Origin: Gammaproteobacteria bacterium
Lineage (GTDB): Bacteria; Pseudomonadota; Gammaproteobacteria; 21-64-14
Reading direction: 5' to 3'
DNA: 64,000 bases
Assembly: GCA_027013145.1 (NCBI GenBank)
Contig: JALUXX010000021.1
Coordinates: forward strand, 1 to 64,000
Position numbers and translations under genes: made by a program. Position 1 is the first letter of the stretch; every line of letters starts with the position of its first letter. Shown here piece by piece: positions 9,173-17,979 of the stretch. The notes beneath the pieces are model-generated. The model searched no databases. It had not been told where the DNA came from and saw only the letters and a list, made by a program, of their open reading frames with translations.

Positions 9173-10264
9173 ATGGGCTTCAAATGCGGCATCGTCGGAC
9201 TCCCCAACGTGGGCAAGTCGACCCTGTTCAATGCGCTCACGCGCGCCGGCATCGCCGCCGAGAACTATCCCTTCTGCACCATCGACCCCAACGTCGGCGT
9301 CGTCCCCGTGCCCGACCCGCGCCTGGACGCGCTCGCCGCCATCGTAAACCCCAAGCGGATCGTCCCCACCACCATCGAGTTCGTCGACATCGCCGGGCTG
9401 GTGGCCGGCGCCTCCAAGGGCGAAGGCCTCGGCAACCAGTTCCTCGCCCACATTCGCGAGGTCGACGCCATCGCCCACGTCGTGCGCTGCTTCGAGGAGC
9501 CCGACGTCACCCACGTCGCCGGCCGCATCGACCCGGCGGCGGACATCGAGGTGATCGACACCGAGCTCGCTCTCGCCGACCTCGACACCGTGGAACGCGC
9601 GCTGGCCAGGGTCTCCAAGGCCGCCCAGACCGGCGACCGCGAGGCGCAGCCCCGCGCCGCGCTGCTCACGCGCATCCGCGACGCCCTCGATCGGGGCCGG
9701 CCGGCACGTTCCCTGGAATACAACGAGGAGGAGCGCGGCCTGCTGCGCGAACTGCACCTGTTGACCGTCAAGCCGGTCCTCTACCTGGCCAACGTCGCCG
9801 AGGACGGCTTCGAGGACAACCCGCACCTCGAGCGGGTCCGCGCGCGCGCCGCCGGCGAAGGCGCCGAGGTCGTCGCCCTGTGCGCCGCCATCGAGGCGGA
9901 GATCGCCGAACTCGAACCCGCCGACCGCCTCGAGTTCCTCGCCACCATGGGGCTCGAGGAGCCGGGCCTGGACCGGCTCATCCGCGCCGGCTACCACCTC
10001 CTCGGACTGCGCACCTTCTTCACCGCCGGCCCCAAGGAAGTGCGCGCCTGGACCGTCGTCGCCGGCGCCACCGCCCCGCAGGCGGCCGGCCGCATCCACA
10101 CCGACTTCGAGCGCGGCTTCATCCGCGCCGAGGTGATCCACTACGACGACTTCCTGCAGTGCCAAGGCGAACACGGCGCCAAGGACGCCGGCAAACTGCA
10201 CGTGGAGGGCAAGGACTATGTGATACAGGAGGGCGACGTCGTCCACTTCCGCTTCAACGTCTGA
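9173..10264 (+). CDS. ychF: Redox-regulated ATPase YchF (Obg family)
   Basis: YchF is a ribosome-associated Obg-family P-loop protein that uses ATP rather than GTP. The G1 loop GLPNVGKST is at residues 8-16 and G3 ([16 protein letters not shown]) follows near residue 70. The G4 element reads NVAE instead of NKxD, the known basis for ATP preference. The last 85 residues form a TGS domain. The length of 363 aa is exactly typical. ATG start, with an AAGGAA-type ribosome site upstream. It follows pth, as in E. coli. Confidence 0.96.
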   Translation: MGFKCGIVGLPNVGKSTLFNALTRAGIAAENYPFCTIDPNVGVVPVPDPRLDALAAIVNPKRIVPTTIEFVDIAGLVAGASKGEGLGNQFLAHIREVDAIAHVVRCFEEPDVTHVAGRIDPAADIEVIDTELALADLDTVERALARVSKAAQTGDREAQPRAALLTRIRDALDRGRPARSLEYNEEERGLLRELHLLTVKPVLYLANVAEDGFEDNPHLERVRARAAGEGAEVVALCAAIEAEIAELEPADRLEFLATMGLEEPGLDRLIRAGYHLLGLRTFFTAGPKEVRAWTVVAGATAPQAAGRIHTDFERGFIRAEVIHYDDFLQCQGEHGAKDAGKLHVEGKDYVIQEGDVVHFRFNV

Positions 10265-10354
10265 CCCCGGCCGCGCCCCGCGGCCGCCTTGACATCCCCC
10301 GGACGGGCGTCGACAATTCCGCTCCCACCCGCGATGTAGCGTATTGATCTTCCT

Positions 10355-10431
10355 GGCTACGTAGCTCAGCTGGTTAGAGCGCGGCACTCATAATGCTGAG
10401 GTCGGTGGTTCAAGTCCACCCGTAGCCACCA
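10355..10431 (+). tRNA. tRNA-Met (elongator, anticodon CAT), integration target
   Basis: Acceptor GGCTACG/CGTAGCC, a normal D-arm, anticodon stem CGGCA/TGCTG (one G-T pair) with loop CTCATAA giving anticodon CAT, T-arm with GGTTCAAGTCC, discriminator A, and encoded CCA at 10429-10431. It closely resembles E. coli elongator tRNA-Met rather than the initiator. From 10387 onward the gene is part of a 54-bp direct repeat whose second copy lies at 24777. The gene is therefore the attachment site of the element to its right and is left intact by the insertion. Confidence 0.96.
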
Positions 10432-10440
10432 ACCTATCCA
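10387..10440. repeat. attL: 54-bp direct repeat within tRNA-Met
   Basis: Identical over 54 bases to 24777-24830. It starts at the first base of the tRNA anticodon loop (CTCATAA) and runs through the 3' end and nine bases beyond. Weaker similarity (15 of 20 positions) continues to about 10460 and 24850. The integrase gene ends 24 bases further on, as expected at the integrase-proximal end of an element. Confidence 0.92.
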
Positions 10441-10463
10441 GCTGTTTTTACTGCTGTTTCCTA

Positions 10464-11720
10464 CTACTTACCGCCGCGGATCACCCGCAGTCGGGGCCCA
10501 ACGTGACCAAAACGTGACGAACCTGCGTTTTTGGTCTTGCTTCCAAGCCGTTGGAACGCTTCCCGCGGATCGCCCGCGTACTTCTGATCCAACACCGCCA
10601 CCGCACCGCGCACCTGCTCGGGTGCCAGGTGCGCGTACTTCTCGGTCACCTGATACGAGGTGTGCCGCAGCAGATCGCGCACCTGCATCAGCGGCACCCC
10701 CGCCTGCACCAGCCACGCCGCACAGGTGTGCCGCAGGTCGTGCGGGCGGAAGTCCGCGATGCCGGCCCGCCGGCAGGCGGTCGCAAAGGAGTGCTTGACC
10801 GATGCGACGCGGGTCCCCTTCTTGGTCGAGAACACCCACGGCGAGCCCGGACAGTGCTCGTCCCGGAACCGCTTGCGCCGCGCCATCACTTCGCAGGCGG
10901 TGGCGTTGAGCGGCACCGAGACATGGCGCTTGCCCTTGTTCTTACCCGCGGGCAGATAGATCAGGCGCTGCTCCAGGTCCACACGGTCCCATTCCAACGC
11001 CAGCATCTCCTGCGACCGGCACCCCGTATGCAGTCCGAGGATGATGAAATCGGCCAGGTGGGGTGCCCGCGGCTCGCCCCGCGCCGCGGCGATCAGCCGC
11101 TCGGCCTCCTCCGCCTTCAACCACCGGATGCGGTCCTCGCCCTGCGGCGGTTTGCGCTTCTCCACGGGGTTGGGGATGTTCCAGCCCCATTGGATCCGTG
11201 CGTAGTTGATCGCGGCCGACAACAGGCTTAGCTCGCGTCGGATCGTGCTGTACGCGGTCGGTTTCTGCTTGCCTTTCTCCTTTTCCCGTTTGCCAGTGTT
11301 GCTCGACGGGGTGTTCGCGACCGTGGTCTTGCTCCGCCGCCCGGGCCTGCCCCTCGTCCGCCGCCGCCACTGGATGTAGGCCTGCACGTCCTCGGCTCGC
11401 AACTCATTCAGCACCTTGCCGCTGAATTGCTGCTTGAGCCGGCCCGTAATGCTCACATCGCGCGCGGCGCTTCGCTTCCGGTCCTGCGTCTCTTCGAGAT
11501 AGCGGACCATCAGCTCATCGAACAGGCGGGCGGGCTCCGTGCCCCAGTGCCGCTCGCGGTGTGTGTCCAGCCGCCATTTGGCGAGGATCGCTACCGCTTC
11601 CTGCCAGTCCGCCGTGCCAGTAGAGCGTCTAACGCGGCGGCCGCCTGCATCGGTGAAAGAGGCCCAGATGAACGGCGAGTCTTTCCGCCGGTAGAGCCCG
11701 TCATCGCTACGTTTGGACAT
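10464..11720 (-). CDS. Tyrosine recombinase/integrase
   Basis: A site-specific recombinase that would integrate and excise the element at tRNA-Met. Its 418 aa contain an N-terminal arm-binding region (residues 1-70), a SAM-like core-binding domain (about 75-180) and the catalytic domain. The catalytic residues are all visible: Arg in HTGCRSQEML near 233, the HDLRHT box near 327, His in LLRHTS, and the nucleophile Tyr in TEKYAHL near 362. The ATG at 11720 is chosen because the protein from there (MSKRSDDGLYRRKDS) begins like other integrases; the open frame continues upstream through the neighbouring gene. An insertion of basic residues (around 150-165) lies between the two DNA-binding halves. 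Confidence 0.93.
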   Translation of the reverse strand: MSKRSDDGLYRRKDSPFIWASFTDAGGRRVRRSTGTADWQEAVAILAKWRLDTHRERHWGTEPARLFDELMVRYLEETQDRKRSAARDVSITGRLKQQFSGKVLNELRAEDVQAYIQWRRRTRGRPGRRSKTTVANTPSSNTGKREKEKGKQKPTAYSTIRRELSLLSAAINYARIQWGWNIPNPVEKRKPPQGEDRIRWLKAEEAERLIAAARGEPRAPHLADFIILGLHTGCRSQEMLALEWDRVDLEQRLIYLPAGKNKGKRHVSVPLNATACEVMARRKRFRDEHCPGSPWVFSTKKGTRVASVKHSFATACRRAGIADFRPHDLRHTCAAWLVQAGVPLMQVRDLLRHTSYQVTEKYAHLAPEQVRGAVAVLDQKYAGDPREAFQRLGSKTKNAGSSRFGHVGPRLRVIRGGK

Positions 11721-12028
11721 GATGTGGTCTCCTGAGTCGGACACACATCCTGCCCCGCGCAGGACGTAGTATACCGCTCGATGGGTTGGGTCGGGGCCCA
11801 GGATTCGTGTGCCGCGACCCACTCGCGTACGCGCGCGGCGGGGACGCGGGTCGCCCGACCGATGCGCACGACGGGAAACGCCCCCGCCGCCACCAGGCGT
11901 TGCACCGTTCGAACGGATACGCCGCCCAATTGGCGGGCAGTCTCGGGCAGATCCCATAGGATCGGGGTTTCGGGGCTATCCGGCGCGGTCTGCTCGTGCG
12001 CGCGGGAAGATCTGTTGTCGGTGGTCAC
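11591..12028 (-). CDS. Helix-turn-helix protein (AlpA/excisionase-like)
   Basis: About 145 aa from a GTG at 12028. Residues 20-75 form a MerR/HTH_17-type winged helix: WDLPETARQLGGVSVRTVQR, then a short wing and the VRIGRATRVPAARVREWVA helix (quoted in parts). This is the classic layout of AlpA-type regulators and excisionases next to integrases. The C-terminal half overlaps the start of the integrase by 130 bases in another frame, so either translation is coupled or the true protein ends differently. The start codon is uncertain and no strong ribosome site is obvious. Its likely role is control of excision or of the integrase promoter. Confidence 0.65.
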   Translation of the reverse strand: MTTDNRSSRAHEQTAPDSPETPILWDLPETARQLGGVSVRTVQRLVAAGAFPVVRIGRATRVPAARVREWVAAHESWAPTQPIERYTTSCAGQDVCPTQETTSCPNVAMTGSTGGKTRRSSGPLSPMQAAAALDALLARRTGRKR

Positions 12029-12287
12029 ACTGAACCTCAGGCTGCTGAGGCTCCGCGCTATCTTGCAGATCGTGACCTTGGGGGATTCGGAACCAGTGGC
12101 CTGTTGCGGAGCGTAGGTTGAAAAATCAGGTAGATCGGCAGGTAGAACATTCGGGTCGGGCGCGTACTCACGGCACCGGATCCACAGCGTCGCAATTGCC
12201 GTTTCTGCATAGTTTCCGGGGGCGCACGCGCCCGAACAGTCCGTGCAGCGGTCACCGTGAACCCCGCCGCGTCGCTTTCCGGCGCAC

Positions 12288-13007
12288 TCATCGGTTCCCG
12301 GCCTTCCACTCGGAGAGCGGCACACTCGTGTTTGGCAGCCGCTGCACGTAGCGCAACCGGGGCGGCAGGACGAAGTCATCGAGACTGCCGTGTCGCCGGC
12401 GCCACTCCGAGCGCGCCAGGACGATCAGAGCCCCGACCTGCTCCCGGATCCCGGAGTAGCCGGGGGTCCGGTACAAAGAGCCCATCGCTCGACGGATCTC
12501 CACCGGGCCCGGTCGCCGGCATGCCTCGATGATCCATTCGCGCCATTGCCGGTAGCACGCTCGGGTCATGCGCCAGGTCCAGACGGTGCCCCCGCCCCGG
12601 GATCGGTCGCGGGTGCGGCGCAGCAGCTCATAATCATCATCGATCCGGATACGGGAGCGGCGCTCCCGCGCATCCCCCAGGTGCTCATCCATGTGCACCC
12701 GGCCCCGGCCGTCGGTTACGCACAACCACCAATGCAGATCCCGCCACTGGTGCTGGGCCAGGAAGAAGAGCCGCGCGTTCGCTAGGCCCTTGCGCTTGGC
12801 ATAGGCACGCTGCGCCTCGTTTCGGTGTACGGCATAGCGCTCGGCGAACTTGTTCGCCAAGTGCTGGGCTTTGTCACCGGAAACCGCCCCGAAGGTGTGC
12901 CAGTGATAGCCGCGCAACACGGCATCGAGAAGGCGTTGCATCAGGACCGCCTTGTGAAAATGCACGGGCGGATCAATTTGGGGTCCGAGTTGATTTCTTC
13001 GGGTCAT
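12288..13007 (-). CDS. Unrecognised element protein, possibly replication-related
   Basis: A 239 aa protein with a basic composition and many Trp, His and Arg residues. Visible features are a HWHTF motif near residue 36, an Arg/Lys-rich helix (ERYAVHRNEAQRAYAKRKG, given as a motif), a DLHWWLCVTDGRGRVH strand region near residue 90, and a C-terminal segment with paired Arg. I do not recognise the family with certainty. Its position behind the integrase and regulator, and the hairpin cluster just upstream of its start (13090-13165), suggest a replication initiator or another DNA-acting protein of the element. That is inference from context only. The ATG is at 13007. Confidence 0.55.
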   Translation of the reverse strand: MTRRNQLGPQIDPPVHFHKAVLMQRLLDAVLRGYHWHTFGAVSGDKAQHLANKFAERYAVHRNEAQRAYAKRKGLANARLFFLAQHQWRDLHWWLCVTDGRGRVHMDEHLGDARERRSRIRIDDDYELLRRTRDRSRGGGTVWTWRMTRACYRQWREWIIEACRRPGPVEIRRAMGSLYRTPGYSGIREQVGALIVLARSEWRRRHGSLDDFVLPPRLRYVQRLPNTSVPLSEWKAGNR

Positions 13008-13089
13008 GTACGGTGTAGGTACAAAATCCCGGACCGGGGATGCCCCAGGGAGTTCTTGGACAAAATTCCTCTAAGTGGCGGTTTAAATA

Positions 13090-13128
13090 GTTTCCCCAGA
13101 ATCCACCGGGGGCGGATTCAGGGGAAAC
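13090..13128. repeat. Strong stem-loop upstream of the putative replication gene
   Basis: GTTTCCCC pairs with GGGGAAAC and, after an A-A mismatch, GAATCC pairs with GGATTC, enclosing a nine-base loop. That makes 14 base pairs. It lies about 80 bases upstream of the minus-strand gene that starts at 13007. It could be part of a replication origin, an RNA leader or a terminator for transcription reaching it from the right. Confidence 0.7.
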
Positions 13129-13147
13129 TACAAGAGATTTCTATAGG

Positions 13148-13165
13148 GGCGTCCTCAAGGACGCC
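13148..13165. repeat. Perfect seven-bp hairpin with TCAA loop
   Basis: GGCGTCC-TCAA-GGACGCC. It sits 20 bases beyond the larger stem-loop. CTATAGGGGC before it and CTATATAGGGGC after it (13173 onward) form near-identical direct repeats. Hairpins plus short direct repeats beside a gene of possible replication function resemble origin architecture, though this is unproven. Confidence 0.6.
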
Positions 13166-13319
13166 AAAAGTGGCTATATAGGGGCAGGACATCGGTACAG
13201 GGAGTCGCACGACGACCCGTACCGGGGGCCGAGACCACCACTACTCTTGTGGGGGCCTCACCAGCCCCCAACCACCGTCACCGCTCCGTCAGGAGCACGG
13301 TCGGACTACCCATCCGGCC

Positions 13320-14225
13320 AGATGGAAAGTAGCCAATTCCATTGAGCATGCGCCGTAGCCGTGTGCGGGAAATTCCGCTGGCACGGCTGCAACGGGCGCT
13401 TGGGGCTGCAATGCCCCACTCGACCTAATCACCCGATTGCCGGGAGATTGGGCGACGCGGACACGGGTCCGAGGGGGAGGTACACCCGTACCGAAACCGA
13501 GGAGACCCTGGCTGCAGGGAACGGGTGAAAGTCCCGGGCAAGGGCGGCGGGAGACCGTCGAACTTGCCCCCGGCAGGTGGGCTGCACGCACGGCGGGAAA
13601 CCGCCGCGAGCCTGGGAGGAGAAATCTGGACCAGGCGGTACCGGACCGCGCAAGCGGTGCGGATCGCTGTATAGCTCAAGCCTGTACTTGCAACCGACGA
13701 GGTTGCATCTGGGTTAGTGACGTGATGCCAGTGTCCATCCCTGCAGTGGATGGATGGTTGAAGCTGGAAGCCATTCGAAGTGTAACCGAGCCGCTTTGGA
13801 ATCTCGGGCCGGTGAAAGCCCTCGTTGAGGGTGAGACCCCGTTCCGGTTCGGATGGTGAGGCGCTGGCTAGCCGATCGACTCTGCAGTCTAACGCGGGAA
13901 GGCCTACGGGCAGGGAGGTGGGTGCCTCTCGATGTAGCCTATGGCTGGGAGCGTCGTGATTAGGCTGAAAATTCGCCGGGCGATTCGACCGAAGCCCGGG
14001 GAAGAGCCAAGTCGTAGGGGCGCAGTCCCCTGCGATTCGGCAACGTGCCGAAAGCGATAAGCGCATGCGAAAGGTGACCGAGGCGGGAGCCTCAGGTGGT
14101 GTGTGAGCGCGACGAAGCTGAACGGGTGGTGCCGCAGCAGACTCGCAAGCCGGGGTGGTGCCCGGCATCTCGATCAACGGGTTCAACGTAGCGAGGACAA
14201 AGGAGGTAAAAACTGAAACGGCCAT
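13320..14225 (+). ncRNA. Large structured RNA candidate (ORF-less group II intron-like or other)
   Basis: About 900 bases contain no convincing protein gene but many consecutive hairpins with GNRA-like or short loops. Examples are GCCGTG/CACGGC enclosing GCGGG-AAAT-TCCGC (near 13358-13387), TGGGGC-TGCAA-TGCCCCA (near 13400), CCGGGC and GGGAACGGGTGAAAGTCCC (near 13515), and GAGCCG/CGGTTC ends around 13786-13853, which recall group II domain V boundaries. Purine-rich connectors and repeated GTGAAAG, GGGAAA and CGAAAG tracts are typical of large ribozymes. I cannot match a full domain V or the GUGYG 5' end. An intron lacking its reverse transcriptase is therefore only the leading idea, and the edges and strand are approximate. 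Confidence 0.45.
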
Positions 14226-14251
14226 TCAATTCGGGTCCGGCCAGCCCACGA

Positions 14252-14282
14252 GGTGCCCCACCCCACCTTCGGGTGGGGCACC
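14252..14282 (+). terminator. Perfect 11-bp hairpin at the end of the structured region
   Basis: GGTGCCCCACC pairs fully with GGTGGGGCACC around a nine-base loop. It closes the ORF-poor structured stretch. It has no U-tract, so it may be the 3' cap of the RNA or a bidirectional block rather than a standard rho-independent terminator. Confidence 0.55.
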
Positions 14283-14784
14283 GTTAGTTGCTATCCGCCG
14301 GTCATCAGGCGGATGCTTTAGAAGTGATCGTCAACGGCCCGCGACACCCACTATTGGCTTGGCCCTTTGCCACCAATTCCGGTGTCGCGCCCCGGGCTCA
14401 AGAGTGAAGTTGCTGTCGTCGCGCAGCTCCGCGTACCTGGAAGATCGCCACCGCACTTCGTCGGCCGCGGCACCCTATTGTCGCGCGCCCGGTTCGACCC
14501 CCGATCCCGCAGGCCTTAGCCGTGCCGGGCCTCCGCTGGACCCCTATTGCCTTGTTTCAACTACCTTTGCTACCACCCCCTTCACCAATATCACGATACC
14601 GGCCAAATCGCCGTCCAAAAAACTTGGCCGACAGTCCTGCAGCGTATCCTCGCGACATCCGCCTACCGATTCGATATATTTCCACGATGATACGGCGGTT
14701 GTCCCAGCCCAGTGCCCGCGGACCGAGTTATCTGGCAATCGGGCCGTCAATCATCATTAGCCGGGCGACTGTAAGGGGCGAGTT
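14283..14784. other. Intergenic stretch, no gene seen
   Basis: About 500 bases between the hairpin and the HNH gene. Short open frames exist on both strands but none has a ribosome site, family motif or convincing codon use. The sequence is less G+C-rich than the chromosome. The promoter of the HNH gene should be here, but I cannot point to a clear -35/-10 pair. Confidence 0.5.
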
Positions 14785-15585
14785 GTGCGTGAGTTTGAAC
14801 CAGTGAAGTTTTCGGAAGCATACGATCTCGCGAACGTGGTGTGGAGCTATTTCTTCGAATGGAATATGCCCGAAGAATTCGGAGCGCTATTGAACGTCCG
14901 CTGTGAGGACCTCGCTCTGCGCCTTGTGAAACCGCACAAAGATTCGGCGTTGCATCTGTTTCTACGTCGCTTTTATACCATGAACTATATCTGGGAATTC
15001 GAACGAAGTCGTGACGACATGCTTAATCTCATCATTCAGGAGTACGAGGCAGTACTTCAATATAACACTATACCCTATAGACGCTCCGAGCTCCCTCTCG
15101 AACAAGATGTGAATTATGAGCGCCTAGCTAAGCGTCGTATCTCCTACCTGCGCAAGAAGCTTCCCGTCGATCGAATTGCACAGGACACCTTTCAGCTACT
15201 ATTCCGCGATCGCGCTTTTCTCCTTCGATTCAACGACCGGCTTAGCCAGTCGGTTCGGAGCCTCGCTTCGCTACGTACCTCTGGGTTGGTCACTCGCAAT
15301 GGGACGCTTCGTCGAGCGCGCCTTCCAGCGTGGCTAAGACGGGGTATTTTTTATCGCGATAATGGACGCTGCGTGAGCTGCGGATCAGACCTTACTGGTT
15401 TGATGTTCAATGGACCCGCTGTCCATTACGATCACATTGTTCCACTGGCCGCGTTCGGTTCCAATGATCCAACGAATTTCCAACTCCTATGCAGCCGTTG
15501 CAATTTGAGAAAAAGCACACATCCCCGCACGTGGGAACGCTACCCAGTATTCTGGGGTGCGACACCCAGCAAAAGAGCCAGCTAA
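14785..15585 (+). CDS. HNH endonuclease-domain protein
   Basis: A 266 aa protein with a C-terminal HNH nuclease: CVSC near residue 195, then HYDHIVPL near 217 (the catalytic DH pair), then NFQLLCSRCN near 233 and a following Lys. The two CxxC pairs bind structural zinc and the His/Asn set forms the beta-beta-alpha-metal active site, all intact. The first 190 residues are mostly helical, rich in Tyr, Phe and Arg, and belong to no family I recognise. The GTG at 14785 has AAGGGG upstream. G+C is clearly lower than in the core genome. It precedes a HEPN gene by 63 bases and the type I operon beyond, so a defence function is likely but unproven. Confidence 0.85.
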   Translation: MREFEPVKFSEAYDLANVVWSYFFEWNMPEEFGALLNVRCEDLALRLVKPHKDSALHLFLRRFYTMNYIWEFERSRDDMLNLIIQEYEAVLQYNTIPYRRSELPLEQDVNYERLAKRRISYLRKKLPVDRIAQDTFQLLFRDRAFLLRFNDRLSQSVRSLASLRTSGLVTRNGTLRRARLPAWLRRGIFYRDNGRCVSCGSDLTGLMFNGPAVHYDHIVPLAAFGSNDPTNFQLLCSRCNLRKSTHPRTWERYPVFWGATPSKRAS

Positions 15586-15648
15586 CAAGGCTGTGAACCC
15601 GTGCGCCTGCGCGTTACGGCCGCTGCATTAGATTTCGAGGGTATCAAT

Positions 15649-16266
15649 ATGCCATCCCAAGCACTCAAGGATTTCAAAAATCGTACCCAAGAAGTTCGCC
15701 AATTGTTGGATGCCCATGGCGCGCTCACAAGGCTGCGCCGTGCAGAAGGCGCTCTCCAATCGGGTGGCCAGTCACTTCGAAACGTCGGAAATGTCGTGAT
15801 ACACCTGGTCTCAACACCAGGCCGCGGCCGGCCTGCTGAGGTTCACGCCCTAAACAGCGCAGGTATTGCGTTATTGTCTGCGCACCTACAAGGCTTCATC
15901 GTTGACCTGTTCAAAGAGGTGACACTTGCTTGCTTAGACGGTAAGGTCCGTGACGTAGGAGCGCTACAGTCCGCGGCAAACACTCGCGGCAATCCCAACT
16001 GGTCCAACATCACCAAGCTGTTCCGAGCGGCGGGATTTCCAGACATTCTTTCTAACATTTCTTGGCAGCGAATGAGTAATGAGAAACTGCGCCAGAAGCT
16101 AGAGTCGTTCAACAAGCTACGAAATGAAATCGTTCATGGCACGAGCGCGCGGGTAAGAAAGGCAGTCGTGTCCAATTATCTGAAGGTGCTAACTACTTTC
16201 GCGGAACATTTGGACAATACGTTGCGCAGAGAAGTGCGCAAGGTGACGCGGCGCTTTCCGTGGTAA
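15649..16266 (+). CDS. HEPN-domain protein (RiboL-PSP-HEPN-like)
   Basis: A 205 aa helical protein with the HEPN signature R-N-E-I-V-H near residues 157-162, the R-x4-6-H motif that forms the active site of HEPN ribonucleases. It also has conserved upstream helices (GIALLSAHLQGFIVDLF near residue 75) of the kind seen in RiboL-PSP-HEPN proteins. I choose the ATG at 15649, which has CGAGGG at good spacing; a GTG 48 bases earlier is weaker. It is the second gene after the HNH nuclease, in the same orientation and with similarly lower G+C. HEPN proteins are commonly RNA-cleaving toxins or defence effectors. Here the partner would be the HNH protein or the restriction system. Confidence 0.72.
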   Translation: MPSQALKDFKNRTQEVRQLLDAHGALTRLRRAEGALQSGGQSLRNVGNVVIHLVSTPGRGRPAEVHALNSAGIALLSAHLQGFIVDLFKEVTLACLDGKVRDVGALQSAANTRGNPNWSNITKLFRAAGFPDILSNISWQRMSNEKLRQKLESFNKLRNEIVHGTSARVRKAVVSNYLKVLTTFAEHLDNTLRREVRKVTRRFPW

Positions 16267-16425
16267 GAACTACAACCACTCGCTCAACGGGACGCTCACC
16301 AGCGGCGCGGGTTCGCAGCGGTTGCTTCGAGCATTGACACGCCTGAGCGCACTACCAGTAGCATCGTGCGGGTGGCGATCGATTCGGGCGCAAGCAGGCA
16401 AGCGAATCAAAACGGGAACCGACGC

Positions 16426-17979
16426 ATGATAACCGGAGACATCAGAAGCCAAATCGACCGCATCTGGGACGCCTTCTGGTCCGGCGGCATCTCGAACCCG
16501 CTGGAGGTGATCGAGCAGATCACCTACCTGCTCTTCCTGCGCCGGCTGGACGACCTGCACACGCTGGAGGAGAACAAGGCCAACCGGCTCAAGCAGCCCA
16601 TGGCGCGGCGCATCTTCCCGGAAGGCAAGGACGCGAAGGGCCGCCCATACGAGGACTTCCGCTGGTCGCGCCTTAAGCACTTGGCACCAGCGGAGATGTT
16701 CAAGGTGGTCGGCGAGCACGTCTTCCCGTTCCTGCGCGAGGGGCTCGCCCGCCAGCTCGGCAACGGCGACTCCACCTACGCGCACCACATGAAGGACGCC
16801 CGGTTCACCATCCCGACGCCGGCGTTGCTGGCCAAGGTGGTGGACATGCTCGATCACGTCCCCATGGAGGACCGCGACACCAAGGGCGACATCTACGAGT
16901 ACATGCTCGGCAAGATCGCAACCGCCGGCCAAAACGGCCAGTTCCGCACGCCGCGCCACATCATCCGGTTGATGGTCGAGCTGACCGTGCCGCAGCCCAA
17001 GGACGTGATCTGCGACCCGGCCTGCGGCACAGCGGGCTTTTTGGTCGCGGCGGGCGAGTACCTGCGCGAGCGTCATTCGGACCTGCTGCACGACCGCAAG
17101 CTGCGCGAGCACTTTCACCACCGCATGTTCCACGGCTTCGACTTCGACAACACCATGCTGCGTATCGGCAGCATGAACATGCTCCTGCACGGGGTGGAGA
17201 ACCCGGACATCCGCTACCGCGATTCGCTCGCGCAGGACCACGCCGGCGAGGAGGAGAAATACACCCTGGTGCTGGCCAATCCGCCCTTCGCCGGCAGCCT
17301 GGACTACGAGAACACCGCCAAGGACCTGCTCCAGATCGTCAAGACCAAGAAGACCGAGCTGCTCTTCCTCGCACTCTTCCTGCGGCTCCTGAAGCCCGGA
17401 GGGCGCGCCGCGGTGATCGTGCCCGACGGCGTGCTGTTCGGCTCCAGCAAGGCCCATAAGGAGCTGCGCCGCATCCTGGTGGAGGACCAGAAACTCGAGG
17501 CCGTGGTGTCGCTGCCCGGCGGCGTGTTCAAGCCCTATGCGGGGGTCTCCACCGCGATCCTCGTCTTCACCAAGACCAACTCCGGCGGCACCGACACCGT
17601 GTGGTTCTACGACGTCGAGGCCGACGGCTGGAGCCTCGACGACAAACGGACGCCGCTCCTCGCCGAGGACAAGCTCGGGCCGGTGCCGAAGACGCCGCTC
17701 ACGAAAGACGAACATGCGAAGAACAACCTGCCCGACGTGCTCGCCCGCTGGGCCGAGCGCGCAGGCAGCGAGCGCGAGCGACCGCGCACCGCGCAGAGCT
17801 TCTGTGTGCCCAAGGCCGACATCGCCGCCCAGGGCTACGACCTCTCGCTCAACCGCTACAAGGAGATTGTGCACGAGGCGGTCGATTACCCGCCGCCCAA
17901 GGAGATCCTCGCGGAACTCTGGAAGCTGGAGGAGGAGATTCAGCGGGGGATGAAGGAGTTGGATGGGATGCTGCGATGA
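16426..17979 (+). CDS. hsdM: Type I restriction-modification system, DNA methyltransferase subunit HsdM
   Basis: HsdM is the N6-adenine methyltransferase of a type I system, acting with HsdS. An N-terminal helical HsdM_N domain (ISNPLEVIEQITYLLFLRRL near residue 24) is followed by the methyltransferase core: SAM motif I DPACGTAGFL at about 197-206 and catalytic motif IV NPPF near 285. The 517 aa length is normal. The ATG at 16426 directly precedes the conserved ITGDIRSQIDRIWDAFW start. Its stop overlaps the hsdS start (ATGA). It heads the operon hsdM-hsdS-ATPase-hsdR, and G+C rises back to chromosomal level here, unlike the HNH/HEPN genes just before. Confidence 0.95.
   Translation: MITGDIRSQIDRIWDAFWSGGISNPLEVIEQITYLLFLRRLDDLHTLEENKANRLKQPMARRIFPEGKDAKGRPYEDFRWSRLKHLAPAEMFKVVGEHVFPFLREGLARQLGNGDSTYAHHMKDARFTIPTPALLAKVVDMLDHVPMEDRDTKGDIYEYMLGKIATAGQNGQFRTPRHIIRLMVELTVPQPKDVICDPACGTAGFLVAAGEYLRERHSDLLHDRKLREHFHHRMFHGFDFDNTMLRIGSMNMLLHGVENPDIRYRDSLAQDHAGEEEKYTLVLANPPFAGSLDYENTAKDLLQIVKTKKTELLFLALFLRLLKPGGRAAVIVPDGVLFGSSKAHKELRRILVEDQKLEAVVSLPGGVFKPYAGVSTAILVFTKTNSGGTDTVWFYDVEADGWSLDDKRTPLLAEDKLGPVPKTPLTKDEHAKNNLPDVLARWAERAGSERERPRTAQSFCVPKADIAAQGYDLSLNRYKEIVHEAVDYPPPKEILAELWKLEEEIQRGMKELDGMLR

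Noticed and set aside
13425-14225. A 266-codon open frame on the minus strand
   Set aside because: It lies opposite the hairpin-rich region, has low-complexity Pro/Ser/Arg composition, no ribosome site and no motif. It looks like an antisense shadow of a structured RNA.
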